From assembly GCF_001405015.1 (NCBI RefSeq), contig NZ_CYZX01000012.1, positions 1 to 64,000 on the forward strand: a stretch of DNA of 64,000 nucleotides. The letters run 5' to 3'. The notes under the pieces were generated by a model. The model did not search any database, was not told where the DNA came from, and saw only the letters and a program-made list of their open reading frames with translations. Each line of letters begins with the position of its first letter. Within the stretch, counting starts at the first letter, position 1. This document shows, piece after piece, positions 7,763 to 15,892 of the stretch. Source of the DNA: Clostridium disporicum. GTDB taxonomy: Bacteria; Bacillota; Clostridia; Clostridiales; Clostridiaceae. The translations under genes and the position numbers were made by a program.

Positions 7763-9088
7763 TTATAGTTTTATAGTTAAATTTTTATAGTTATTATCTT
7801 TATTATTTAAAGCTATATCTACGTAATGTTTAATAAATGGAGATGGACAGCTTTTTAAGAGATTAAATCCTTTTGAAGAAATAATACTATCCCAAGATAT
7901 TTCTTCAGAATCATCATTATATTTAAGTCTAATATTAGATAGTGTTTCACACATGGCTTTAAGCTCTTCTTCAGTATAATCATCACTATATGATAATCTT
8001 TTAAAGTTTTGGTTATAGACAAAGTTTTTAAAAGATTTTTTTGAATTACTCTTAAATGAAGGATCAAAGTTATCCATATTTAGTGTTGCAATTTCATAGG
8101 ATAGAGATTTATCTTTATTAAATGTAGCTATGCCATACTGTTGAGGATAAATAGCTAAAGAACTACTTGCTATATCAGTTAAAATAGAATTATCTAGAGA
8201 AGTACTCTTTATGCTTTGAAAATGAATATGTCCAGTAAAGCATAGATGTATATTATTATTTTTTAAGGTGTTTAAAACCTCGTCACTATTATCTAAAGTA
8301 AATCCACTATAGATATAATTGCTATGGTTAATTATATTGTGATGAGATACAGCAATAATTTTTGCATTATTATTTTTAGCTAATTTACCGCAATTATTTA
8401 TCCAATTTAATGTATCCTTAGAAATACATCCATTAACTTCAGGATAGTTTATGGATAAATTATTGTTATATAAATTATCATCTAGCATGAGTATGTATAA
8501 TTTATTAGAAGGAGCTACTAAGTAACTTAATGATGATTTATCTTTTGATATAGCATCATTAAAACCAAAGTCCTGATATATGTTTATAAACTCTTCTTTA
8601 GAAACAAAATCAGTTTTATATTGATTTTCTTCTTTGAATCCACGGGCATTAGGATTATTTATATCATGATTTCCAGGAATTATGTAAACATCAACTCCAG
8701 AAGCTTTTATTTCTGCAAGCTTTGATGATAAATCTAAATGACTTTGCTTTTCACCATTAAGCGTTAAATCACCACTTAAAATTAGAAAATCAGGCTTTCT
8801 ATTTTTAATTTCATTTGCAAATTCATTAAAGATTTCACAGATGAATTCTAGTTGTTTTCCATCTCCATTTTTATTAAATCTATTAAATGCAATGCCATAA
8901 TCCGTTAGAGATTTAGATAAATAATGAATATCACTACTAATATAAAAAGTAAGCTCATCAGTAGTATTTATATTATCAGTAAAAGATAATTTTGAAGTAT
9001 ATTGGGTATAAGGGGTAAAAAACATATATATTATGATGATTATAGTAGAAAAAAAGAGCGGAAGATAAAAATTTTTAATATTTTTCAT
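7763..9088 (-). CDS. Membrane-anchored metallophosphoesterase
   Basis: 441 residues: an N-terminal signal anchor (about 5-25) and an extracytoplasmic calcineurin-like phosphoesterase domain. The metal-binding blocks are in order: SDIH (52-55), GD (106-107), GNHD (139-142), SHH and GHIH. These hold the two metal ions of the family. The C-terminal 150 residues match nothing I recognise. The substrate cannot be told from sequence; phosphodiesters, nucleotides or cell-wall phosphates are possible. Start follows AAGGAG. Single gene, divergent from the next one. Confidence 0.88.
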   Translation of the reverse strand: MKNIKNFYLPLFFSTIIIIIYMFFTPYTQYTSKLSFTDNINTTDELTFYISSDIHYLSKSLTDYGIAFNRFNKNGDGKQLEFICEIFNEFANEIKNRKPDFLILSGDLTLNGEKQSHLDLSSKLAEIKASGVDVYIIPGNHDINNPNARGFKEENQYKTDFVSKEEFINIYQDFGFNDAISKDKSSLSYLVAPSNKLYILMLDDNLYNNNLSINYPEVNGCISKDTLNWINNCGKLAKNNNAKIIAVSHHNIINHSNYIYSGFTLDNSDEVLNTLKNNNIHLCFTGHIHFQSIKSTSLDNSILTDIASSSLAIYPQQYGIATFNKDKSLSYEIATLNMDNFDPSFKSNSKKSFKNFVYNQNFKRLSYSDDYTEEELKAMCETLSNIRLKYNDDSEEISWDSIISSKGFNLLKSCPSPFIKHYVDIALNNKDNNYKNLTIKL

Positions 9089-9233
9089 AGTATACTCCTT
9101 TTATAAAAAGCATTTATATCTATAATTTCCCAAAGAGAATAGTATTATGAGTGTATTTACAAATAAATAGAATTTTCTATAAAATTTAGTTTATAGTATA
9201 ATATTGAATATATATAAAGATAGGAGTGAGTGT

Positions 9234-9653
9234 ATGTTATTATTTGAATTAAACAAAGAGGAATCAAGAGCTTTTATGAGATTGGTTTCTGAGTTCGTAA
9301 CTGTTGATAAGAAAATCAATAAGGAAGAAAAAAGTGTAATAGAAAAATATTTAAATAAATTAAATATGAATAAAGAGGAAATTAATGAAATTTCTCATAC
9401 AGAAGCTATAGAAATATTAGATAAGTCAGAAGATAAAATAAAGAATATGGTGTACTTTGAATTGTTAGGGGTTGCTTTAATTGATGGAGATTATGAAACT
9501 TCAGAAGTCGATTATTTAGAAGAAGTTGCAGATAAATTTAATATTTCTAGAGCAACAAAAATAGCTTTAGCTAATTATTATTTTGATGTTGATAAAATGA
9601 AAAATAAATCAGAAGAGGAAGTTAAAGAAAAACTGATAAAAATATTAAATTAA
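9234..9653 (+). CDS. TerB-like small acidic protein
   Basis: 139 residues, soluble, helical and strongly charged. The pattern VTVDKKINKEEKSVIEKYL ... GVALIDGDYETSEVDYLEE resembles the TerB/DjlA-N helical fold, in which paired acidic turns follow helices. The ATG at 9234 is preferred over one 30 bases upstream because TAGGAGTGAG ends three bases before it. Ends at its own terminator. The role is unknown; TerB proteins are linked to metal or stress response, which is not shown here. Confidence 0.7.
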   Translation: MLLFELNKEESRAFMRLVSEFVTVDKKINKEEKSVIEKYLNKLNMNKEEINEISHTEAIEILDKSEDKIKNMVYFELLGVALIDGDYETSEVDYLEEVADKFNISRATKIALANYYFDVDKMKNKSEEEVKEKLIKILN

Positions 9654-9662
9654 AATAAAATA

Positions 9663-9706
9663 GTTGTTGCGGTAGTATATGTTTAACTTACCGTAACGAC
9701 TTTTTT
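9663..9706 (+). terminator. Intrinsic terminator
   Basis: GTTGTTGCGGTA (9663-9674) pairs with TACCGTAACGAC (9689-9700), with G-U pairs, followed by six T. It closes the TerB-like gene. Confidence 0.85.
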
Positions 9707-9714
9707 ATTTTATG

Positions 9715-10010
9715 ATGAATATAATAAGTTCAATTTATAGTGATAATCTATAAGTTGAAGGGTTGATAAATCCTAACTGAAAATGTAGGTTTCGATTTAC
9801 TAAATGCAATTGTAAGGAATGAGCTAGTAAATGTGGAATAGAATATAAAAATGAATAAATAAAACAATAAAATGAATAAATAACATCTATAAAAATATAA
9901 AATAATCTTTATAATTATTAGAAATTTTGTTATTCTAGTTTATGTTGTTAACAAGATAAGGGGAATAATTATGTAAAAATTAGTTTGTTATTAAATTATA
10001 ATTTGGAGAG
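9715..10010 (+). other. Gene-free spacer with three successive hairpins
   Basis: No credible ORF. The segment shows TTCAATTTATAG / CTATAAGTTGAA (9729-9759), then AAATCCTA / TAGGTTT (about 9767-9793), then ATTTACTA / TAGTAAAT (about 9796-9832). An SD-like AGGGGA followed by ATGTAA (9971) lies near the end. It could be the leader of the yitT gene or a decayed sequence. No known riboswitch class was recognised. Confidence 0.35.
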
Positions 10011-10018
10011 ATGAACAA

Positions 10019-10900
10019 ATGAAGAAAGTTGATTTAAAGGCTATTGATTGGAAAGCAATAGTAAAAGAGTATTTTATAATAACTTTAGGTTTAATTTTGG
10101 TTGCTGTAGGGATAGAGTATTTTTATGCACCAAATAATCTTGCAGCTGGAGGAATAAGTGGGTTAGGTATAGTAGTTAATCATTTTATACCATTCTTAAC
10201 ACCGAGTGTATTTTGTTTCTTTGTAAATATAGCGTTATTTATTCTAGCATTCTTTTTAATTGGAGGAGACTTTGGAATAAAGACTCTTTATGGAACCTAT
10301 GGATTAATATTTATAATGTGGGTTATTGAAAAGTTTTTAAACCCAGTAGCATTAACTAATGATTTAATGTTAGCATCGATTTTTGGACCAGCTATAATAG
10401 CTTTTGGTATGGCTATAGCTTTTAATGCTAATGCATCAACAGGTGGAACTGATATAATAGCTAAATTACTTAATAAATATACAACATTTAACATAGGAAT
10501 TTCATTGGCAATAATAGATATATTGGTTACAGTAGCAGCTGCTATCGTATTTGGGGTTGATACAGGTTTTTATGCATTCTTATGTGTAATATTAAATGGG
10601 TTTTTAATAGATAAGTTCATTGCTATATTTAATAAGACAAAGCAAGTAACAGTCATAAGCGATAAAAATGATGAGATATCTAAATTTATAATAGAAACTT
10701 TAGATAGAAAGTGTACATATTTTAAAGGTTCAAGCGCAAATAGTGGAGAATCTAAGGAAATAATTTATGCAATAGTAAAACAAAAAGAGTTAAATAAATT
10801 AAAAGATTTTATAGATAAGATAGATGAAAAAGCATTTATAACAATAGGACAAGTTGATGAAGTAAGGGGTAGTGGTTTCCCAAAATTAGAAGGTATTTAA
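10019..10900 (+). CDS. YitT family membrane protein (DUF161 plus DUF2179)
   Basis: 293 residues: five to six membrane helices (about 18-210), including the family segment FYAPNNLAAGGISGLG and the NASTGGTDIIAKLLN loop. A C-terminal cytoplasmic DUF2179 domain (about 215-290, VTVISDKNDEISKFIIETL) follows. YitT proteins are widespread in Firmicutes; their transported substrate is not established. Start ATG lies eight bases after GGAGAG. Monocistronic. Confidence 0.9.
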   Translation: MKKVDLKAIDWKAIVKEYFIITLGLILVAVGIEYFYAPNNLAAGGISGLGIVVNHFIPFLTPSVFCFFVNIALFILAFFLIGGDFGIKTLYGTYGLIFIMWVIEKFLNPVALTNDLMLASIFGPAIIAFGMAIAFNANASTGGTDIIAKLLNKYTTFNIGISLAIIDILVTVAAAIVFGVDTGFYAFLCVILNGFLIDKFIAIFNKTKQVTVISDKNDEISKFIIETLDRKCTYFKGSSANSGESKEIIYAIVKQKELNKLKDFIDKIDEKAFITIGQVDEVRGSGFPKLEGI

Positions 10901-10921
10901 GCTTTTTATAAATAAAATGTA

Positions 10922-10954
10922 AACTAATATTTAATAACTTATTAAATATTAGTT
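10922..10954. repeat. Near-perfect 33-base palindrome
   Basis: AACTAATATTTAATAA and TTATTAAATATTAGTT flank a single C. The stem is all A/T apart from its outer C-G pair and is not followed by a clear T-run. It may serve as the 3-prime end of the yitT transcript or as a protein site. Confidence 0.6.
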
Positions 10955-11040
10955 ATTAATGTCTACTTCCAATAACACTCTATTGAGAGAAGATATAAAG
11001 TAATATAAAATGAACCTAGAACATTTAGGAGGGATAAATA

Positions 11041-11220
11041 ATGCAAGCTTTTATAGTAGTAGGACTTTTAGTAGCAGCAGTGTTTGCATCATATAAATTA
11101 GCTATAGAAAAACAACAAAATAAAATAATATGGCCCGCAATAACATTATTGATAGGACCTGGAATATTTATAATTCAATACTTAGTATCAGTTTTCAAAA
11201 ATAATAAAAAATTCGCTTAA
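11041..11220 (+). CDS. Small two-helix membrane protein
   Basis: 59 residues beginning MQAFIVVGLLVAAVF. Two hydrophobic segments (about 2-19 and 30-51) are joined by a basic loop (EKQQNKIIW), and the tail is lysine-rich (KNNKKFA). AGGAGG (11029-11034) precedes the ATG at good spacing and a terminator follows directly, so it is a real small gene. Function unknown; I do not recognise a family. Confidence 0.72.
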   Translation: MQAFIVVGLLVAAVFASYKLAIEKQQNKIIWPAITLLIGPGIFIIQYLVSVFKNNKKFA

Positions 11221-11226
11221 AATATG

Positions 11227-11267
11227 AAAAGAAAAGCTTAAATTTCCACAAAAGCTTTTCTTTTTTT
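11227..11267 (+). terminator. Intrinsic terminator
   Basis: GAAAAGCTT (11231-11239) pairs with AAGCTTTTC (11252-11260), extended by A/T pairs and followed by a run of T. It ends the small membrane protein gene. Confidence 0.85.
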
Positions 11268-11353
11268 ATTAGTTATTAACAGAGGATTTTGAAATGCAAA
11301 AAATATTATTAGTAATATTGAAATTTTGTTTAATATTAGAAAAAAATCTAAGA

Positions 11354-11712
11354 GTTATCCACAATTAGTAGGCTTTGAAATGGAATATTTTCAATAAAAA
11401 GGTATAAAAGAACTAAAGTTCTGTTAAAACTGTTGAAAATTATCCACAAAATGTGGATAAACATTAAAAACTGTTGAAAAGTCTATAAAAGATATTGACA
11501 CAATATATTATGTATAAAAAGTAGACAAACCCAATATAATGGGTGTCGTTGAAAAAACTCATAATTTGTTGCATAATGTAACTTAATAAAAAATATAAAT
11601 AACAGAGTTATCAACAGAATCAACACTATTGTGGATAAATACTGTGGATAAGCATCCGATTTGTGAATAAATTCATTTGAAAATCTAATAAAAAATAAAA
11701 AGTTGTGGATAA
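11354..11712. promoter_or_regulatory. Cluster of DnaA boxes
   Basis: Six exact DnaA boxes occur in 360 bases. TTATCCACA is at 11354-11362 and 11440-11448; its complement TGTGGATAA is at 11452-11460, 11630-11638, 11643-11651 and 11704-11712. One-mismatch copies lie at 11608-11616 and 11662-11670. The stretch 11268-11767 has no ORF and is very AT-rich. A 14-base direct repeat, AAAACTGTTGAAAA, lies at 11426 and 11467. No dnaA, dnaN or rpmH gene is near. The likely role is DnaA titration or regulation of the neighbouring gene; a role in origin firing is less likely. Confidence 0.85.
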
Positions 11713-11715
11713 CTA

Positions 11716-11746
11716 TTGTTAATTCGTAACTTTTTAATGCTATAAT
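11716..11746 (+). promoter_or_regulatory. Probable sfsA promoter beside a DnaA box
   Basis: A -10 TATAAT (11741-11746) and a possible -35 TTGTTA (11716-11721, 19-bp spacer) lie about 40 bases before sfsA. The last exact DnaA box ends four bases before the -35, so bound DnaA could affect this promoter. Confidence 0.5.
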
Positions 11747-11782
11747 TAGACAAAATTAGTATTTACTATGGAGGAGAAATTT

Positions 11783-12475
11783 ATGAATTATAATAAGAGA
11801 ATTTTAAGAGCTGAATTTATAAATAGGCCTAATAGATTTCATGCAAATGTTATTGTAAATGGAGAAGAGATAAAAGTTCATGTTCCTAATACAGGTCGTT
11901 GCAGAGAAATACTTGTACCAGGTTGCACTGTGTATTTAAGAGAGGAAAACAACCCTACAAGGAAGACCCCCTACGATTTAATAGCCGCAATTAAAGGAGA
12001 TAAGCTTATAAGCATAGATTCTCATATACCTAATAAGGTTGTAGAAGAAGCTCTTAATAATAGAAAGATTGAGAAGTTAGAAGAATACACTAATGTATTA
12101 AGAGAAAAAACATTTGGAAAAAGTAGATTTGACTTTAAAATATCGAAAGATAATGGAGAGGAATATTTCCTAGAGGTTAAGGGCGTTACACTAGAGGATG
12201 AAGGTTATTGTAGATTTCCTGATGCCCCAACAGAAAGAGGAGCAAGACATCTTTTAGAGTTAGTAGAAGCTAAGAAGCAAGGATATGGTGCAGGAGTTAT
12301 GTTTTTAATACAAATTGAAGATGTAGAAAAGTTTTCACCAAATGATGAAAGAGATCCTAAGTTTGGTGAAGCACTAAGATTTGCAGCAAGTAATGGAGTA
12401 GATATTTTTGCTTATAGCTGTATTGTTACAGAGGATGGAATAGAGATAAATAAACCTATTGAAATAATACTTTAA
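11783..12475 (+). CDS. sfsA: SfsA family nuclease-like protein
   Basis: 230 residues, normal length for SfsA. N-terminal OB-like part (AEFINRPNRFHANVIVNGEE, VPNTGRCREILVPG) and a PD-(D/E)XK nuclease-like core (KSRFDFKIS ... FLEVKGVTLEDEGYCRFPDAPTERGARHL). Known: E. coli SfsA was found as a sugar-fermentation stimulation protein and binds DNA; a nuclease role is proposed from its fold. The ATG at 11783 is preferred to 11768 because GGAGGAG lies between them at the right distance. Confidence 0.93.
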   Translation: MNYNKRILRAEFINRPNRFHANVIVNGEEIKVHVPNTGRCREILVPGCTVYLREENNPTRKTPYDLIAAIKGDKLISIDSHIPNKVVEEALNNRKIEKLEEYTNVLREKTFGKSRFDFKISKDNGEEYFLEVKGVTLEDEGYCRFPDAPTERGARHLLELVEAKKQGYGAGVMFLIQIEDVEKFSPNDERDPKFGEALRFAASNGVDIFAYSCIVTEDGIEINKPIEIIL

Positions 12476-12484
12476 TAAATTAAA

Positions 12485-12511
12485 AATACTACGAGCTAAG
12501 CTCGTAGTATT
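12485..12511. terminator. Bidirectional terminator
   Basis: AATACTACGAGC (12485-12496) and GCTCGTAGTATT (12500-12511) form a 12-bp stem with a three-base loop. It lies between convergent genes, with a T-run on the minus side and TTCTAATTTTC on the plus side. Confidence 0.85.
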
Positions 12512-12856
12512 CTAATTTTCTTCTCTTATTAACTCTACAGTTAATATTTTTCCGTTATATTCAACTTTAGCTGAATCAACCATTACACCGATTAAAGTAA
12601 GTTCACATTCTACTTCACTTTCTCCACCTAATTGCCAATAGCATTCTTCAACCTCTTGTTGTCTAGGTCTATTAAGTATAGTATTTAATTGATTTAATTT
12701 TTCAGTTGATATATTAGCTACATCTCCAGAAATTAAAAAATGTGATTTAGTTTCATCAGAATTGAAATCTAGATGAATGTTTTTGTTTCCTAACTTTTTA
12801 AAGTATGTTACCATCTCATTAATAATTTTAAGGTTTTTTTCAAGTTTAAGTTTCAT
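12512..12856 (-). CDS. Conserved-looking hypothetical protein
   Basis: 114 residues, soluble, with alternating helix and strand character: an N-terminal helix (LEKNLKIINEMVTYFKKLG), then strands (HFLISGDV, CELTLIGVMVDSAKVEYNG). AAAGGAGAG lies just before the ATG and inside the end of the upstream DUF1576 gene, whose stop is one base away, so the two are translated as a pair. I do not recognise the family. Confidence 0.72.
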   Translation of the reverse strand: MKLKLEKNLKIINEMVTYFKKLGNKNIHLDFNSDETKSHFLISGDVANISTEKLNQLNTILNRPRQQEVEECYWQLGGESEVECELTLIGVMVDSAKVEYNGKILTVELIREEN

Positions 12857-12857
12857 A

Positions 12858-14108
12858 CTAACTCTCCTTTTTAAATGCTGTTATTAATGGAACAAGAATC
12901 ATCGCAGTAAATCCAGCAGCAAAACCATTATTATATAAGTTAAGTGCACCGTGAAGATATCCTGTATTACATACTATGCAAACATGTATAAATCCTGCTA
13001 AAATTCCATATTTCCAACCAAACATACCTGATATAGGAGCTAAGCAAGTTGAAAATAATATTGCTAGTGTTAAACCAGCTGAAGATATTGGATTAATATG
13101 TATCATTGCAGCTATTGTTGCACCAATCATTACTGGAAAGACATTTCTGACGTTTTTACCAAAACATCCAAATCCTACAATAGTAAATATACCACAAATA
13201 GATCCACCGTTTATGTCTATACCTAGAGCAAGTATAAATAGAGTTGATAAAATACCTAATATCCCCATATTTATATATACTGTCTCTCCAAATGAAGTAT
13301 AGAAATCATTAACTAAACGTCCACTTTGCTTTGTAATATTAATCATATTATTTTTAATATCTTTTGATGAAATTAAACCAACTAGTATCAAGTAAATAAA
13401 TATTATAAACAGGAAGATTAAAAGAGAAGTTTGATTTCCTGTATACCATTCTAATCTACTTTCAAAAGTGATATTGAAAAGTCTAAATATAGACATAAGC
13501 ATTGTTCCTATTATTCCACAAGCAAAGCCTACATTATATAAATTATAACCGTTATGTGCTTTAACAGAGTTACTAGCTATTGGTGGTAATATAAAGCCAA
13601 CTAATATTCCTAAAAATATTCCTATTATTAATGAAGGCATTTTAGGAAGATAATCAGTGTAATATAATTGAGTAACTATAGGAGATAAAGAAGTTCCTAA
13701 TAAAGCTGCTAGAGTATAATTAGAAAATTTCTCTTTCTTATATCTACTAAATAAATACACTCCAAATATTATTGGCCATACATTTAATATATTCTTACCA
13801 AGAAATGCGAAGGCTGTAACAACCCATAAAGCCATTATTGTAGATCCATTAGGGACAATATTAGTAAATATAAGCAGTAACAGACATAATAAACTTGTTA
13901 ATGCTGCATTTATAATACCTCCACCTATTCCCCCTACTTGAATATAATCAGTTATTAATATGTCTGGAGTAAGCAATATATTTTTTAGTCCAGAAAATAT
14001 TTCAGCAGGAGTATTAACTATAAAACCAAATAAAATCATAAAAATATACAAGAGCATTAAAACTTTATAAGGCTTATAAAAATTTTTTCTTAAGTCCATA
14101 AAATTCAC
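12858..14108 (-). CDS. DUF1576-type integral membrane protein
   Basis: 416 residues with about ten to twelve membrane helices. It carries an internal duplication: GKNILNVWPIIFG in the first half aligns with GKNVRNVFPVMIG in the second, each followed by a segment ending in SPI or APISG. Such inverted or tandem halves are usual in transporters, but no substrate is known for DUF1576. The family call is from memory of the sequence pattern. The promoter region is shared with the divergent TIM-barrel gene. Confidence 0.72.
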   Translation of the reverse strand: MNFMDLRKNFYKPYKVLMLLYIFMILFGFIVNTPAEIFSGLKNILLTPDILITDYIQVGGIGGGIINAALTSLLCLLLLIFTNIVPNGSTIMALWVVTAFAFLGKNILNVWPIIFGVYLFSRYKKEKFSNYTLAALLGTSLSPIVTQLYYTDYLPKMPSLIIGIFLGILVGFILPPIASNSVKAHNGYNLYNVGFACGIIGTMLMSIFRLFNITFESRLEWYTGNQTSLLIFLFIIFIYLILVGLISSKDIKNNMINITKQSGRLVNDFYTSFGETVYINMGILGILSTLFILALGIDINGGSICGIFTIVGFGCFGKNVRNVFPVMIGATIAAMIHINPISSAGLTLAILFSTCLAPISGMFGWKYGILAGFIHVCIVCNTGYLHGALNLYNNGFAAGFTAMILVPLITAFKKES

Positions 14109-14236
14109 CTCTATGAGAGTGTAACAGATGATACTTAAAAAATAAATTAAATTTTTATAAAATATATTTAAATATGTCTACAAAATAGTATAATTAGTGA
14201 TGATAGTTAACTTTATGGTGAGGAGAAGTGGAAAAA

Positions 14237-14911
14237 ATGGAAAATAAAAGAATAAAGAATGTTCCTGAAATAAAAGGTATATTAAGAAGTCATGTTGTAG
14301 AAGTTCCACCATGTATAAGAGATTGTTCAGGAATAAAAATTTTTGGAAAGAGAATAAAATCTTTATTATTTACAACAGATGTTGCAATTATAAGGAATAC
14401 TAATGCTGATGCAATAATAGCAGTATATCCATTTACTCCACAACCGTTAATAACTCAAGCTTTAGTTATGGCTGCTGATGTTCCAATATTTTGTGGAGTT
14501 GGTGGAGGTATAACTCAAGGGAAAAGAGTTGTTAACCTAGCTTTAGATGCAGAGTTTAAAGGAGCTATGGGAGTAGTAGTAAATGCACCAACATCTAATG
14601 AAATATTGAGAAAGATAAGAGAAACTATAGATATTCCTGTTATAGTGACAGTTGTATCAGAGTGTGAGGATATAAAAGCAAGAATAGAAGCTGGAGCTAC
14701 GATACTAAATGTATCAGGTGGAAAAAATACAGCTAAGATAGTAAGAAAGATAAGAGAAGAGTTTCCAGATTTTCCAGTAATGGCAACTGGAGGACCAACT
14801 GAAAAGACTATTAAAGAAACAATAGAAGCAGGAGCTAATGCAATCACTTATACGCCACAATCTACAGGGGATGTAATGAGTGAACTTATGGATAAATATA
14901 GAGGAGTATAG
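14237..14911 (+). CDS. Predicted TIM-barrel protein
   Basis: About 224 residues of alternating beta strands and helices. A typical phosphate-binding end (VMATGGPTEKTIKETIEAGANAI) and glycine-rich turns (CGVGGGITQGK, NVSGGKN) suggest a TIM barrel related to phosphate-binding barrels such as TrpC or ThiG. Clostridial homologues are usually named only hydrolase or beta/alpha-barrel protein. The ATG at 14237 is preferred over a GTG at 14228, which would sit two bases from AGGAG. Reaction unknown. Confidence 0.7.
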   Translation: MENKRIKNVPEIKGILRSHVVEVPPCIRDCSGIKIFGKRIKSLLFTTDVAIIRNTNADAIIAVYPFTPQPLITQALVMAADVPIFCGVGGGITQGKRVVNLALDAEFKGAMGVVVNAPTSNEILRKIRETIDIPVIVTVVSECEDIKARIEAGATILNVSGGKNTAKIVRKIREEFPDFPVMATGGPTEKTIKETIEAGANAITYTPQSTGDVMSELMDKYRGV

Positions 14912-14914
14912 TCG

Positions 14915-15065
14915 ATAAGCAAGGTAAGAGTTGACTATACCAAGTGAAAGCTTTCTGTAAAAAAGGTAAAAAGTCTGTTAACGTAAAGGTTAAGATTTTT
15001 TTGTAGAAAAGAGAAAGAGTTTACTTATAAAGAGAGTAAGCATTTTCTTCGTAAAAATGTAACTT
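14915..15065 (+). repeat. Dispersed modular spacer repeat, copy A
   Basis: No ORF. The stretch repeats degenerate modules around GTGAAAG, AAAAAGTCTGTTAACGT and GAGTTTACTTATAAAGAG, each with small internal pairings. The same wording recurs at 23655-23797, 27525-27755 and 47125-47300. Confidence 0.5.
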
Positions 15066-15332
15066 TATTTATTGAAGTTAAATATTTAATTAATATATTT
15101 GGATGACAGATGGCTAGTTTTATTAGATTTTAAACTCGTCATTTGTCTTTATTCATTTTATTTCATTAATTAGGAAATAAATTTGAAACATAAATGACAT
15201 AAATATAATGTAGAATTATTACAGAGTAATTAATATGAGATAATATACTTTCTTTTATAGAGTATTAATTACTACTTAATTTGGTTAAGTAATAGATTTA
15301 CGTATAAAGTTATGTTATACTGTAATATAACT

Positions 15333-15590
15333 GAAAATCCAAATTTTAATTTGGTTATTTGAAGTTACTCCTATGAGCGTATGCGAATAGTGAGTTTCGT
15401 CCAAAATCCAAATTTCACCCACGGGGTACATGTAATTTGGTTATTTGAAGTTAACTAAGAGACTAAATTTTAATTTAGTAGCTTGCAGTTACACTGTAAG
15501 TGTACTCCTATGAGTGCATGTGAATAGTGAGTTTCGGCTAAAATCCAAATTTCATCCATGGGATACACGCAACTTAGCTATTTAAACTAT
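15333..15590 (+). repeat. Two imperfect tandem copies of a spacer repeat
   Basis: About 110-130 bases occur twice: CTCCTATGAGCGTATGCGAA (from about 15369) and CTCCTATGAGTGCATGTGAA (from about 15505), both continuing TAGTGAGTTTCG and then AAAATCCAAATTTCA. The copies differ mostly by C/T and G/A changes, and the second has an 11-base insert. Each ends with sequence complementary to its start (CCAAATT / AATTTGG), so each can form a long stem. The rest of 15066-15667 is AT-rich with no gene. Confidence 0.7.
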
Positions 15591-15667
15591 ATAGAAAGTA
15601 TATGTTCATAATAGAATGGGAATAGTTTGGTTTAGATATAAATAATTTAATATAGGGAGTAGTTTAT

Positions 15668-15889
15668 ATGGGTAGAGAATTTTATGTTGTAGATAGAATT
15701 GAAGAAGCATCTCTTGTATTAGAAAGTTACAATGGGGAAATAATTGTAATAGAAAAATCAAATGTTAATAAGTTGCCTAATGAAGGTGATGTGTTAATAG
15801 AGGATAATAATTTCTTTTACATAGATGAAGAGGAAACGGTAAAAAGAAAAGAAAAAATTAAAAATATAACGAAAGGTATATGGGCTTAG
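15668..15889 (+). CDS. DUF3006 domain protein
   Basis: 73 residues. The fold pattern is strand-rich at the N-terminus (FYVVDRIEEASLVLESYNGE, VIEKSNVNKLPNEGDVL), typical of DUF3006, ending in a basic tail. Function unknown. AGGGAG lies before the start. The stop is three bases from the signal peptidase start, so it leads the operon DUF3006-lepB-ftsH. Confidence 0.82.
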   Translation: MGREFYVVDRIEEASLVLESYNGEIIVIEKSNVNKLPNEGDVLIEDNNFFYIDEEETVKRKEKIKNITKGIWA

Positions 15890-15892
15890 ATT

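Noticed and set aside
10011..10022. Three-codon leader peptide overlapping the yitT start
   Set aside because: ATGAACAAATGA does overlap the start codon, but the Shine-Dalgarno is spaced for the yitT ATG and touches this earlier ATG, so it is probably chance.
11354..11712. Chromosomal oriC
   Set aside because: The DnaA boxes fit, but none of the usual origin genes is within the window; a titration or regulatory cluster is more cautious.
15333..15590. CRISPR array
   Set aside because: Only two long diverged copies are present, with no short repeats, no regular spacers and no cas genes.
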